From positions 1-41,119 of the forward strand of contig JAUIBR010000055.1 in NCBI GenBank assembly GCA_030427705.1: a stretch of DNA of 41,119 nucleotides, written 5' to 3'. Both the position numbers and the translations under genes were made by a program. The DNA is from a bacterium. GTDB taxonomy: Bacteria > Myxococcota_A > Bradymonadia > Bradymonadales > Bradymonadaceae. Of the stretch, positions 24,947 through 33,455 are shown in pieces. The notes under the pieces are model-generated. The model was not told where the DNA came from, searched no databases, and was given only the letters and a program-made list of their open reading frames with translations. Every line of letters starts with the position of its first letter. Position 1 is the first letter of the stretch.

Positions 24947-25651
24947 ATGCGCAAGGACGCGCCAATCATTTCGTGTTTTGGTCTCAAGACACCTGTCTGC
25001 GGTAGCCTCACCGACGTCAGCCTAGATGTCGAGAGGGGAGAGTGGGTCGAAGTCATCGGCTCTCGTGGCTGCGGAAAATCCAGATTATTCGACATCATGA
25101 GTTTGCGCGGACGCCCTCCCGAAGGTCGTCTTGTGTTTGGCGGTCGAAACATCGACCGGACCAATGACCGCGGCGTCGCCGAAGTCCGACGAATGTTCGG
25201 CAGTTGTGCAGAACCTCCCGTCCTTTTGGAAGACCGCACCGTCATCGAGAACATGGCAATTCCGTTTGTGGTGCGCGGTGAACCACGCATCGCACTTGAT
25301 GTTTGCGAAGCACTATTAGAGACCGCCAATCTTCTCGACCTACGGGATCGAACTGTCGAATCCCTCTCCTACCAAGAGCGCCTCGCGACCGGCGTGTTGC
25401 GTGCCGCAGCCGGCGGACCGCCCGCGATTCTGATTGATGGCGTTCTAGAACGGCTGGACGTCGGGATTCGAAAGCAGCTCATCGAGGTGCTTCGCAGCGC
25501 TCACCTAAACGGCTCGGCCGTTGTCCTGTTTGGCACGACATTTTCTGAGAACGCCAGGCGTGGGCGTCGGTTTATCCTAGAGGACGGCTCCCTGCGTGAC
25601 GCAGAGGTCCCTGTGTTGGTGACTCCCGAACTCGCGGAGGGCGCAGCATGA
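24947..25651 (+). CDS. ftsE: FtsE-like ABC ATPase with degenerate catalytic motifs
   Basis: 234 residues, FtsE length, immediately followed by ftsX and envC. Walker A is intact: G-S-R-G-C-G-K-S (38-45). The rest of the site is altered. The region equivalent to the Q-loop lacks a clear Gln, although L-L-E-D-R-T-V-I-E-N is FtsE-like. The signature L-S-G-G-Q reads L-S-Y-Q-E (140-144). Walker B is I-L-I-D-G (161-165), with Gly for the catalytic Glu, and the switch His is Thr (near 198). FtsE normally uses ATP binding/hydrolysis with FtsX to control septal peptidoglycan amidases. This copy may bind ATP but should hydrolyse poorly. The last 4 nt overlap ftsX. The family call rests mainly on operon context and the Walker A region. 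Confidence 0.82.
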   Translation: MRKDAPIISCFGLKTPVCGSLTDVSLDVERGEWVEVIGSRGCGKSRLFDIMSLRGRPPEGRLVFGGRNIDRTNDRGVAEVRRMFGSCAEPPVLLEDRTVIENMAIPFVVRGEPRIALDVCEALLETANLLDLRDRTVESLSYQERLATGVLRAAAGGPPAILIDGVLERLDVGIRKQLIEVLRSAHLNGSAVVLFGTTFSENARRGRRFILEDGSLRDAEVPVLVTPELAEGAA

Positions 25652-26550
25652 TTCAGGGTCCGCTTGAAAAATGTAAGCAGCAGCGGTTGTTGACCGTCTG
25701 CACAGTGTTCGCAATGGCGCTCGTGTTGCTGATTCCTGTCGGGTTTTCAACGATGGCAGTCGCTTCCGCTAGTGCGGTCGACGAGTATCTCAAAGCGTAT
25801 CGTCCCCAGGTGTTCTTGAATGCCGATGTCGAGCAGGCTGAGGTCGATGCGTTGATGGCTGAAGTCGAAAGCTGGCCAGAAGTTGAGGCCGTCTCGAAAC
25901 TCGATCCGCAGGCGAACCTCGACTATTTGCGCCAGAATCTGGGCGAGGACGTTGTGGATAGCCTCGGCGTCACGCGTGGGATGATGCCGACAGGGTTCGA
26001 GGTTAAGCCGGTAACTCCACTTTTGGGACATGTTGAAGTCATTGCGCTCGTATCGGGTCTGGAGGCCCGCCAGATCGTCGATGCGGTCCACCTTCCAAGC
26101 GCCGAGTCTCGCCGGGCAATGGGGCTAGCCTCAACGATGATGGCGTTGGCGTTGTTGTCGGCAATTCTGGCCCTCATCGTGAGCGGGCTATTGATGCGGT
26201 GGTACCTCAAAACCCTGCGTGAGGCCGAGGCCTCGCAGGACCAGATTCTAGAGATGTTTGGTGCGACCAAGCAGCAGCTCGGTACGCCTACCCTCATCCG
26301 CGGAGCGATTATTGGTTTTGGCGCTGGTGTCGTGACGTTCATCGTCGCGGCCATCGGACTCTCCTCAATTCACGCATTTGCGGATGTGTATGTTGGCGTC
26401 AAGCTCGACACGATGACGGCTTGGTTGTGCATGTTCGCCACCCCCCTCATCGGTTCATTTGTTGGAACGCTGGCCGCGTTGCCATTGTCACGACGCAATC
26501 CTCTGGCGATTCGAACCAAGACCTTCGGACTGAAACCCTACTTCGCATGA
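25648..26550 (+). CDS. ftsX: FtsX-like cell-division membrane protein
   Basis: 300 residues with the FtsX topology: one N-terminal membrane helix (about 14-38) and a periplasmic domain of ~130 residues with Y-R-P-Q-V-F-L-N-A-D and a central W-P-E-V-E-A-V-S-K-L. Three further helices follow (about 155-180, 212-238 and 250-275). In the family, the periplasmic domain recruits EnvC-type activators and the cytoplasmic face binds FtsE. It has ATGA overlaps with ftsE upstream and envC downstream. The M-F-G-A-T-K-Q-Q-L-G stretch before TM3 matches the usual FtsX/MacB-like coupling region. Confidence 0.88.
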   Translation: MIQGPLEKCKQQRLLTVCTVFAMALVLLIPVGFSTMAVASASAVDEYLKAYRPQVFLNADVEQAEVDALMAEVESWPEVEAVSKLDPQANLDYLRQNLGEDVVDSLGVTRGMMPTGFEVKPVTPLLGHVEVIALVSGLEARQIVDAVHLPSAESRRAMGLASTMMALALLSAILALIVSGLLMRWYLKTLREAEASQDQILEMFGATKQQLGTPTLIRGAIIGFGAGVVTFIVAAIGLSSIHAFADVYVGVKLDTMTAWLCMFATPLIGSFVGTLAALPLSRRNPLAIRTKTFGLKPYFA

Positions 26551-27569
26551 ACCCAAGAATATTGGCATTTGGCGCGGGGATCGTGGTGGTTTTAATGGCG
26601 ACTGCTCTGGTTGCGATGCCGGAGGGCTCGATCTTCAAACAGCTGGACTTCTTGGAAGCAGAAACCGAGGCAGGGCACGAACGAAGCCGGGTTTTGTTGA
26701 ACGCAGTCGAGACGCAAGACCGAGTTCTCGACGACACCATCGCGGATGTAAATGTGGCGCGGCGTGCTGCGACCCCTGTTCGCCAGGAGGTTCATCGGAC
26801 GATGGGCGCGTGGATCAACGGTTTGAAGGCACAACGTGCACGTCCCATGACCGACGATGCCCGGTTGACATATTTGCTTCAGGCAACCGCGCAGGCCGCG
26901 CTCGAAAAACGGCTTAAAGACCGTGAAGTCTTGGACAGGGCTGACCTCATCGCGGCGCACTATCATGGTGCGGTTCACTATCGCACGCAGTTGACGGTGC
27001 AGTTGGCACAGACTCGAGCGCGAACGAAAGTCACTCAAGATACCCGTGACACGCTCGTGGAAAGTGCGGATGAAGCTGATATCAAAGATGAGATTCGGTC
27101 TACGGATGAAGCGCTTAATCGCTCGTTGAGCCACTTGTTGACCAACGACACAACGCGCGATTTCCATCGACTGAAGGGCACGTTGCTCCCTCCTGTCTCG
27201 AAGTACCCCAAGTCAGCGTTTGGACCACAATCGGCTGGCAAAAAGGTCACGATCCGACACACCGGATTGACCTATCGGGTCGATGCCGGGACCGAGGTAA
27301 AAGCTGCCGCAGGTGGACTCATCGTCTATGCCCACCGCTTTGAGGGGTACGGAAACACGATCATCATCGACCATGGGCAGGATTATCACACGATCTACGC
27401 GCATCTCGACCGGATTGATGTGAAGACAGGAACGAAGGTTGTCCGTGGCCACGTTCTTGGCGTAAGTGGCGACAGCGGCAGTCTGGATGGTCCCAAGCTC
27501 TATTTTGAGCTCCGCCACGAGGGGCAGGCCATCGACCCGCAACCCTGGTTGTTGCAGCGCGAGAAATGA
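26547..27569 (+). CDS. envC: EnvC-like amidase activator: coiled coil plus degenerate LytM domain
   Basis: 340 residues. A single N-terminal membrane/signal segment (about 5-24) is followed by a long Ala/Arg/Glu-rich helical region (about 30-225), probably coiled coil, and a C-terminal LytM (M23) domain. The zinc ligands are missing. The H-x-G-x-D block reads H-T-G-L-T-Y, and the H-x-H block reads G-P-K-L-Y-F-E-L. This mirrors E. coli EnvC, which also has S-L-Y-F-E-I and ends in G-Q-A-V-N-P-Q-P-W-L; here G-Q-A-I-D-P-Q-P-W-L. It is therefore predicted to activate an amidase rather than cut peptidoglycan itself. ATG at 26547 overlaps the ftsX stop, and the stop overlaps the next glycosyltransferase. 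Confidence 0.88.
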   Translation: MNPRILAFGAGIVVVLMATALVAMPEGSIFKQLDFLEAETEAGHERSRVLLNAVETQDRVLDDTIADVNVARRAATPVRQEVHRTMGAWINGLKAQRARPMTDDARLTYLLQATAQAALEKRLKDREVLDRADLIAAHYHGAVHYRTQLTVQLAQTRARTKVTQDTRDTLVESADEADIKDEIRSTDEALNRSLSHLLTNDTTRDFHRLKGTLLPPVSKYPKSAFGPQSAGKKVTIRHTGLTYRVDAGTEVKAAAGGLIVYAHRFEGYGNTIIIDHGQDYHTIYAHLDRIDVKTGTKVVRGHVLGVSGDSGSLDGPKLYFELRHEGQAIDPQPWLLQREK

Positions 27570-28288
27570 TCCAAAAACGCCGAATCGCGGTCGTTGTGCC
27601 CGCATATCAAGAGGAGCTACTAATCGCTGAGACCCTGCGCGGGATTCCGGGATTTGTAGACCGCATCTTTGTGGTCGACGATGGCTCCACCGACAACACA
27701 CATGAGATTGCCTTAGGTTGTGTCGACAGCGACCCACGCATCGTGGTTTTGCGCCAGGATAACCAAGGTGTTGGGGCAGCGATCGTCGCCGGATACAAAG
27801 CTGCAATGCGGGGTAAATGCGATGTTATCGCGGTGATGGCTGGCGACAACCAAATGGACCCAGTCGACCTGCGAATGGTGTGCCTGCCGGTCGTCGAAGG
27901 CTACGCGGACTACGTAAAAGGCAACCGGTTGGACCACGCTGAGCGCCGCAAAATGCCAAGCTATCGTCGCTTTGGGACACAGTTCCTGGCCAAGGCGACC
28001 GGGGCAATCGCCGGCATTGCTGACCTGAACGACTCGCAATGTGGCTACACGGCTATTTCATCAGAAGCGCTCGCGAAGCTGCCGCTTGAGCGGCTGTTCC
28101 CGCGCTACGGCTATCCGAACGATATGTTGTTGCGTCTGTCCGAGCGAAGCCTAAGCGTGCAAGAAGTGTCTGTCAGACCCGTGTACGACCGAGAGGTTTC
28201 GGGGCTCAAGGTTCACAAGGTCGTCAAACCGATCAGCGGCATCTTGGTGCGAGGTCTTGTGCGTCGTTCGCTAGGCCGCTGGCTTTGA
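27566..28288 (+). CDS. Family 2 glycosyltransferase, dolichyl-phosphate-mannose-synthase-like
   Basis: 240 residues, soluble GT-A fold. V-V-V-P-A-Y-Q-E-E near the N-terminus, V-V-D-D-G-S-T-D-N-T (nucleotide and metal site) and V-M-A-G-D-N-Q-M-D are the standard GT2 blocks, with D-N-Q in the place of D-x-D. The absence of C-terminal membrane helices and the C-G-Y-T-A-I-S block resemble the DPM1-like subgroup, which uses a polyprenyl-phosphate acceptor. The sugar and acceptor are not determined by sequence. It is coupled to envC (ATGA) and to the next glycosyltransferase (TTGA), so it is likely involved in envelope glycan synthesis along with division. Confidence 0.88.
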   Translation: MIQKRRIAVVVPAYQEELLIAETLRGIPGFVDRIFVVDDGSTDNTHEIALGCVDSDPRIVVLRQDNQGVGAAIVAGYKAAMRGKCDVIAVMAGDNQMDPVDLRMVCLPVVEGYADYVKGNRLDHAERRKMPSYRRFGTQFLAKATGAIAGIADLNDSQCGYTAISSEALAKLPLERLFPRYGYPNDMLLRLSERSLSVQEVSVRPVYDREVSGLKVHKVVKPISGILVRGLVRRSLGRWL

Positions 28289-29394
28289 GAGTTCTGGTTA
28301 TCACCAGCAGCTTTCCGCGTGACGCTTACGACATCGCCGGGCGTTTCGTTCTGGAGCATGCTCAAGCGCTGATGGCGGGCGGAATCGATGTACATGTGTT
28401 GACCTGGGCGGCGGCCGAGACGGGTGTTCAAGACGTCGAAGGGGTCAAAGTGCAGCGGGTCAATTACGCTCCCCGTCGGCACCGAACATTGTTCTATGGT
28501 TCGGGGGCCCCTGAAAATCTCTCCAAAGCACCGCTACGTGGCCTATTGGCGCCGCCAGCGTTAGTCGCGATGCTCACCCGAGCGGCATTCGATATTGGCG
28601 ATTTCGACGCGATTATTGGCCACTGGCTCGTTCCGGGAGGCTGGATTGCCAGGCAGATTGGTCGAGCGTTTGGCAAGCCGTCCCTGGTGATTGGCCACTC
28701 AGGTGGCGTGCATCTGGTCGCCAAGCTGCCTCGCCCGGTCCGTTCAATGGTTGCGGCGACGTTAAGGGGGCCAACGACGGTCAGTTCGCCGACTCTGCAG
28801 CACAAAGCTCGCAACTTCGGCATCCACGCCGATGTGCTGCCAATGGGTTTTCACCAGCCTGCGGCTGAGGCCGGCGGACGTGACTGGATGTTTATGGGGC
28901 GGCTCGAACCGATCAAAGGCCTGGACGTGTTCCTGCGGGCGTTCAACGGCGGTACGATTCGAATCGCTGGCGACGGATCTGAGCGTGAGCGTCTGGAGTC
29001 ACTTGCTGACAAACTGGGTGTGGACGCGGAGTTTTTGGGGATTGTCACGGGTCCTTCAAAACTCAAGCTGCTGAATCAGTCCCGATTTGCCGCGTTTCCA
29101 TCCATCACGCAGCGCGGCAGACACGAAGGGTTGCCTGTTTCTTTGCTGGAGTGCGCCTCGGCAGGCGTGCTGCCGGTGGTTGGGGACATCCCTGGGGTGG
29201 AAGACTACCTGGCGGACCCCACATTACAGACGCTCGGAGCCAAGCCTGGAGAGACCATCGCAAAACTGGAAAGCCTCACGGATGGGGAGCTTCAAGCAAT
29301 GTCAGAACTGCAAAAGGAACGTGTCGCCGACTTGGAGTGGAGTGTGCTTGGCCCGCGTTGGTGTGAACTCGTCGCACAGCTACCAACGAACTGA
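28285..29394 (+). CDS. Family 4 glycosyltransferase
   Basis: 369 residues, GT-B fold. The N-terminal block I-T-S-S-F-P-R-D-x-x-D-I-A-G-R-F-V contains the usual acceptor-side glycine, and H-S-G-G-V-H follows mid-protein. The C-terminal half has F-M-G-R-L-E-P-I-K-G, I-A-G-D-G-S-E-R-E-R-L and the donor-binding E-x7-E region E-G-L-P-V-S-L-L-E-C-A. TTG at 28285 overlaps the stop of the GT2 gene (TTGA). No closer start codon fits, so a non-ATG coupled start is likely. The 3' end overlaps the convergent protease-like gene by 15 nt. Probable role in polysaccharide or lipid glycosylation; the donor is unknown. Confidence 0.88.
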   Translation: MRVLVITSSFPRDAYDIAGRFVLEHAQALMAGGIDVHVLTWAAAETGVQDVEGVKVQRVNYAPRRHRTLFYGSGAPENLSKAPLRGLLAPPALVAMLTRAAFDIGDFDAIIGHWLVPGGWIARQIGRAFGKPSLVIGHSGGVHLVAKLPRPVRSMVAATLRGPTTVSSPTLQHKARNFGIHADVLPMGFHQPAAEAGGRDWMFMGRLEPIKGLDVFLRAFNGGTIRIAGDGSERERLESLADKLGVDAEFLGIVTGPSKLKLLNQSRFAAFPSITQRGRHEGLPVSLLECASAGVLPVVGDIPGVEDYLADPTLQTLGAKPGETIAKLESLTDGELQAMSELQKERVADLEWSVLGPRWCELVAQLPTN

Positions 29395-30222
29395 AACGAC
29401 ATCGAATTGCGGGCTTCGGCAGGCCTTCACGTCGAACTTCTTCGCTGTGAACGTGCTCGTCCCCCTCGCGGGGATCGAGTGTGTCACCTCGGTCGTTCGG
29501 TTTGGACAGCTGATGGAGACCTTCACCTCGCGCATCGAGCGTTTGGCGCGGTTCTTCAGCACGTACTTTACCGAAAATTCGTTGTCGTCCATCTTCAGTT
29601 TCCGGTCGACAAGCTCCAGCCAGGGCCGCGCATCCCGCACCTGATCCAGATAGGCGGAGTGGGGATACATCTGAATTTCGCCAACACCTTCATCGATACT
29701 GTAGCGGTAGCGCCCAACGACGTTGAGGCCCAGAAGACCAACCACAGGGCGACCTTTGTAGTTGCCCGTCGGACACGCATCGCAGACCGAGAACGTCACG
29801 TTTGCGTGGCCACGTCCGCCCAGCTTGAGGTTGTCGATAAGGCCGAACGCGGCGGCGCGTGGGCCGTTTGCGGTCTGCATCATCGAGGTTGGTGCGTCTT
29901 TCCCTGGCATGATTCCGGCCGATCGCGCAAACCCACTCGTTAACGTCGTGTAGGTCGCCCCGGTGTCGAAAAGGAAATACACGGCTTTCCCGTGGATCTT
30001 CGCCGGGACCATGATGCTTGAGTCCTTGCGCTCAAACTTGATGGTGATGCCCCCGTCACTCTGATGGCCGGGTTGGTCGTCGAACGTGGTCGAACCGCCG
30101 TCCGTCGAACCGATTTCGATGGACTTCTGCTCCATCTTGTCTTGTCCGTCGAACAGGTCGATGGTCTGAGCCCAAGCGGTGATGGGCGCCGTCAGCAGGA
30201 TGAGGAAGAGCAAGATTCGCAT
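29380..30222 (-). CDS. Secreted retropepsin-like aspartic protease
   Basis: About 280 residues. A signal peptide ending near A-W-A-Q is followed by a retropepsin-type domain: F-L-F-D-T-G-A-T-Y-T-T-L (catalytic D-T-G at about residues 86-88), then G-L-L-G-L-N-V-V-G-R-Y, the flap/second-lobe motif of clan AA single-domain proteases, which act as dimers. Three Cys lie in the middle and C-terminal portions. The C-terminal ~90 residues (after W-L-E-L-V-D) form a separate beta-rich domain of unknown role. The start at the second ATG (30222) is preferred to 30228. It is likely periplasmic; the substrate is unknown. It is 29 nt downstream of the GGDEF stop region and may belong to that operon. Confidence 0.8.
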   Translation of the reverse strand: MRILLFLILLTAPITAWAQTIDLFDGQDKMEQKSIEIGSTDGGSTTFDDQPGHQSDGGITIKFERKDSSIMVPAKIHGKAVYFLFDTGATYTTLTSGFARSAGIMPGKDAPTSMMQTANGPRAAAFGLIDNLKLGGRGHANVTFSVCDACPTGNYKGRPVVGLLGLNVVGRYRYSIDEGVGEIQMYPHSAYLDQVRDARPWLELVDRKLKMDDNEFSVKYVLKNRAKRSMREVKVSISCPNRTTEVTHSIPARGTSTFTAKKFDVKACRSPQFDVVSVRW

Positions 30223-30257
30223 GGCCAAACTATGCCATTCTCAAATCACTTCGTCCA

Positions 30258-32390
30258 TCAGGACGCTTTGAGTGCGATCGCTTGGAATGGTGTGACGCGG
30301 TCGCGTCCATTCTTCTTCGAATGGTAGAGCGCCTGGTCGGCAAAATCGATGAGTTCCTGCTTCTCGGGCGTGTCGATTGGCCAGTGGCCAAGGCCCATGC
30401 TGATGGTGCAAGAGAACGGTCCCTTGTCTGAATGGAACACCAGCTTCTTGATTTCTTCGCGCAGTCGATTCGCGATGACTTCACACCCTTCGAGGTCCGT
30501 GTTCTCCAAGATGATTGCGAATTCCTCGCCGCCGTAGCGCGCGGGGATGTCCGTCTCGCGAAGCGTCGTCCGGAACGTCGCTGCGACCTGTCGCAGGACC
30601 TCGTCACCAACCGGGTGCCCATAGGTGTCGTTGACGCTCTTGAAGTGGTCGATATCCGTGAGCAACAGCCCAAACGGCTGGTTCGCTCGGCGATGGCGCG
30701 CGATTGTCTCCTCGAGTTTGCGCTGGAACGTGCGGTGGTTGTCCAGCCCCGTGAGACCATCGGTGGTCGCCATCTCCCGCATCTCTTTGTAGAGACGGGC
30801 GTTCTGAAGCGTCACCGCGACCTGGTTGGCGATAACCTCCAACATCTCGCGACGCTCGCCGGAGTATGCGTGGGGGCGCTCGGTTGCGATGATGAACGTC
30901 CCAATCGGTTTGTCCTGAACAATCAGGGGCAGAACCAGCATCGATTTCATGTTCTCGAGCACGTGATCGCGTTCAAATACGATTGGACGCTCATCACGCA
31001 CAACCCCACCATATGGGAGGTAGTGTCGATTCTTGACGGTCATCGAAACCAGGCCGGAGTTCGATTCAAACTCATGCCCCACCCAATCTTGTGGGCCGGG
31101 TTCGACAGCCACGATTTCGTGTGAATCGTCCTCTTCGTTGAACAGCGTAATCGCCGCGAAATCAAAGGGCACGATCTCTTGTGCACACTCCAACGCAACG
31201 CTGTAGACGTCGGTCGGCGTCAGCGCATTGTTCAAGCGACGGCTGGCTTCGAAGAAACGGCTGAGCTCATTCTTGCTCTTCTCAATCGTCGAGAACGCAC
31301 GCTCATTTTCAATCGCCCGCAGGATGTACTGAATCGTCTCGTTTGCGACTTCAATCTCTTGGTCCGTGAACGCTCGGTCCTCGACACGATCGACACAAAG
31401 AACGCCGCGCAGATGGCCGCCCTCAAGCACAGGGATGCCCACGAATGCTTTCACTTCACCAGTGGTCCGGTAGTACGGAATGCCTCGGAATCCGGGGCGA
31501 ATGGCATCCAAACGTACGGGCTCTCGGCGCCGCGTAACGCCTCCGATAACGCCTTTCGCTGGTTCAATCGACGTCTCAATAATGTGGTCGCTGTCGCTCA
31601 CCAGCTCTTTGATCGCGAGTTTCTGTTTCGAAACGTCGGACCACAGCAGGATCACGGTGTGACCGTCCAAGGCGGTCTTCAGCAGCGACAACCCGACGTA
31701 GACAGCTTGATTGATGGCATCGACCGCGTCGCGGGTAATGAGCTCCTGCTTTGCGACCTTATCGCTGCCCGAATCGTTTCGACCTGATGAGAGCAGGCGA
31801 TAGGCTCGCGCCTGTTGCATAATACTCTCACGTTCGGCTTCCACTTCGTTCTGGTGACGTCGTCGTCGCTCGAGCACTTCAATCGCATGGATTGCAAACG
31901 CGAATACGCCGAAGAGCACCATGAAGGCGCTGCGGCCCAACAGAGTTTTGTAAGCAACGTCCTGAACGCCGCCAGGAATCTGGATGAGCGCATCCGCCCA
32001 GAGGACAACTAGCGCAGTTGAGACAGACAAAATGGCCGCGGTGCGGGACTGAAACGTCACCACCATGGCCAAGATCAGATAGAGAAGTGGAAAGAAATCG
32101 AGTTCGTGGGTTGCGGCAAGTTCAACGCCAACAAACGCCATCGCCATGAGGGTCAGGGCGAGTTGAATCTCTTCGGCACGATTGAGCGCACCGTGGTGTT
32201 TCCACCAGGTTTTTAGCATCCATGCCGCGGGTGCGGCACCAATCACAAGCGCGATGATGCTCGCAAACTGAAAGTGCGGGCCAACGACATCGACGACGAG
32301 CGCCAACATCACCACCGCGGCCACCCAGCCAGGCCATTTCGGGACTGCCCGTTGAGGCGTCCTGGTGATTTCATGTGAGAACAATGGCAT
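30258..32390 (-). CDS. Membrane diguanylate cyclase with two GAF-like domains (GGDEF)
   Basis: About 710 residues. Five to six hydrophobic segments fill residues ~22-165, then a coiled-coil linker (R-R-R-R-H-Q-N-E-V-E-A-E-R). Two GAF-type domains follow (about 205-355 and 365-535), and a C-terminal GGDEF domain. The active site reads G-G-E-E-F (about 620-624), and an R-E-T-D inhibitory I-site sits five residues before it. It should therefore make c-di-GMP from GTP and be feedback-inhibited. ATG at 32390 has GGAGG 9 nt upstream and is chosen over an in-frame GTG at 32399. It is the fifth gene of the ExbB/ExbD/FtsB-like run, linking c-di-GMP signalling to that envelope module. Confidence 0.93.
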   Translation of the reverse strand: MPLFSHEITRTPQRAVPKWPGWVAAVVMLALVVDVVGPHFQFASIIALVIGAAPAAWMLKTWWKHHGALNRAEEIQLALTLMAMAFVGVELAATHELDFFPLLYLILAMVVTFQSRTAAILSVSTALVVLWADALIQIPGGVQDVAYKTLLGRSAFMVLFGVFAFAIHAIEVLERRRRHQNEVEAERESIMQQARAYRLLSSGRNDSGSDKVAKQELITRDAVDAINQAVYVGLSLLKTALDGHTVILLWSDVSKQKLAIKELVSDSDHIIETSIEPAKGVIGGVTRRREPVRLDAIRPGFRGIPYYRTTGEVKAFVGIPVLEGGHLRGVLCVDRVEDRAFTDQEIEVANETIQYILRAIENERAFSTIEKSKNELSRFFEASRRLNNALTPTDVYSVALECAQEIVPFDFAAITLFNEEDDSHEIVAVEPGPQDWVGHEFESNSGLVSMTVKNRHYLPYGGVVRDERPIVFERDHVLENMKSMLVLPLIVQDKPIGTFIIATERPHAYSGERREMLEVIANQVAVTLQNARLYKEMREMATTDGLTGLDNHRTFQRKLEETIARHRRANQPFGLLLTDIDHFKSVNDTYGHPVGDEVLRQVAATFRTTLRETDIPARYGGEEFAIILENTDLEGCEVIANRLREEIKKLVFHSDKGPFSCTISMGLGHWPIDTPEKQELIDFADQALYHSKKNGRDRVTPFQAIALKAS

Positions 32391-32425
32391 GTCGGACACC
32401 CTCCGTGGTGAACGAGCTCAAACTC

Positions 32426-32929
32426 CTACGACGGCTTCGAGAAAGGCACCTCCGATGCCTTAAGGTCATCCATGACCCGCTGCCGTTCGATCGCATCGAT
32501 ATCACTGGCGAAGTCCAAGACGACATTTGCATTGGGAATCATCTCCCGCAGCTCGTCTAAGGCTCCCTTGAGTTCGCGGCAGGCGACGTTTCGTCCGGCG
32601 AGTTCACATCCATCAGGACGTACAACCAGTTTCACCTCGATATCTTGAGGCTTCTTCTTGGATGCAAACTGATAGATGACCTCATTGGGGCGAGCCATCG
32701 ATGCCGTTTCGCGGGCGCGGCGTTCTGCCAAACGAGGGTCATCACGAAGAGCTTTCACGCGTTCGCGTAGCCCATCATTTTCCTCGGCCAGCTCGTCATT
32801 CTCGTGCTGAAGACGCTGCAGCTCACCCTCGAGATGTTCAATCTTGTCTAGATTGTCGTGGGTCATCACAAAGTAGAGGAGGGCTGAAATACCCACTACA
32901 CCTACAATGCTCCAGAGCGCGCGGTTCAT
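32426..32929 (-). CDS. FtsB/DivIC-like septum protein with ExbD-like C-terminal domain
   Basis: About 167 residues. A single N-terminal membrane helix (about 4-22) is followed by a heptad-rich coiled coil (L-E-G-E-L-Q-R-L-Q-H-E-N-D-E-L-A-E-E-N). Then comes the DivIC-type conserved block D-D-P-R-L-A-E-R-R-A-R-E, ending with R-P-N-E-V-I-Y-Q-F. That much is a normal FtsB/DivIC (~100 residues). The extra C-terminal ~65 residues read V-K-L-V-V-R-P-D-G-C-E-L, a Leu-spaced helix, then N-A-N-V-V-L-D-F and V-M-D-D-L. This resembles the ExbD/TolR periplasmic fold; two Cys may pair. The start at 32929 puts the helix at the N-terminus; an upstream start at 32971 is less natural. It lies between exbD and the GGDEF gene. 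Confidence 0.75.
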   Translation of the reverse strand: MNRALWSIVGVVGISALLYFVMTHDNLDKIEHLEGELQRLQHENDELAEENDGLRERVKALRDDPRLAERRARETASMARPNEVIYQFASKKKPQDIEVKLVVRPDGCELAGRNVACRELKGALDELREMIPNANVVLDFASDIDAIERQRVMDDLKASEVPFSKPS

Positions 32930-33035
32930 CCTTGAATGCTCGCTAAAAGGCAGCTTTACGCCGCAGTCCATGCCTGTGATCGATTGATCTACCCCAAGTG
33001 TAGCGCGATCGCCACCGTCTACAAGAAAATTGGGC

Positions 33036-33455
33036 TCAATTCTTCTTCTTGCGGATGATCATGTTGACCTCCGGGAAGCCCATGGATTTTGCGGTGTCCA
33101 AGATTTCGACGACGCGTCCGTGCGACGCAGCGGTATCACCGCGCAGCATCACCTTCGCGTCTGGGTGGTTTTCCTTCAGGTATTTCAGGCGGGCGTCGAG
33201 CGAGTCGCCTTTGACGTCGACGTTACCTTCGAATGCGACTTCACCGTTGTCCGTAACGACTAGAATCACGCGGTCGCCCTGACCGATATCCTTGCCGCTC
33301 ACACCTTGAGGGAGTTTCACGGTCAGCTGCGTGTCCTGATTTTGCGAGAACGAGGTCGTAATCAGGAAGAAGATGAGCAACAGGAATACGATGTCGATGA
33401 GCGGCATCAAGTCGATCGTTGGGTCTTCCCGCCGAGATGACTTTCTGAAGTTCAA
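33036..33455 (-). CDS. ExbD/TolR-family biopolymer transport protein
   Basis: 139 residues, normal ExbD length. A short cytoplasmic N-terminus leads into one membrane helix containing the functional Asp (I-D-L-M-P-L-I-D-I-V-F-L-L-L-I-F-F). The periplasmic domain follows, with V-V-T-D-N-G-E-V and the D-T-A-K-S-M-G-F-P-E-V helix-strand ending. With ExbB it forms a proton-driven stator. The start codon is TTG at 33455, overlapping the ExbB stop (TTGA). The physiological partner (TonB, Pal/TolA or other) is not in the window, so exbD versus tolR is left open. Confidence 0.93.
   Translation of the reverse strand: MNFRKSSRREDPTIDLMPLIDIVFLLLIFFLITTSFSQNQDTQLTVKLPQGVSGKDIGQGDRVILVVTDNGEVAFEGNVDVKGDSLDARLKYLKENHPDAKVMLRGDTAASHGRVVEILDTAKSMGFPEVNMIIRKKKN

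Noticed and set aside
26547-27569. Active M23 endopeptidase
   Set aside because: The Asp of the first zinc motif and both His of the H-x-H motif are missing, and the C-terminal sequence matches EnvC, so an activator role is preferred.
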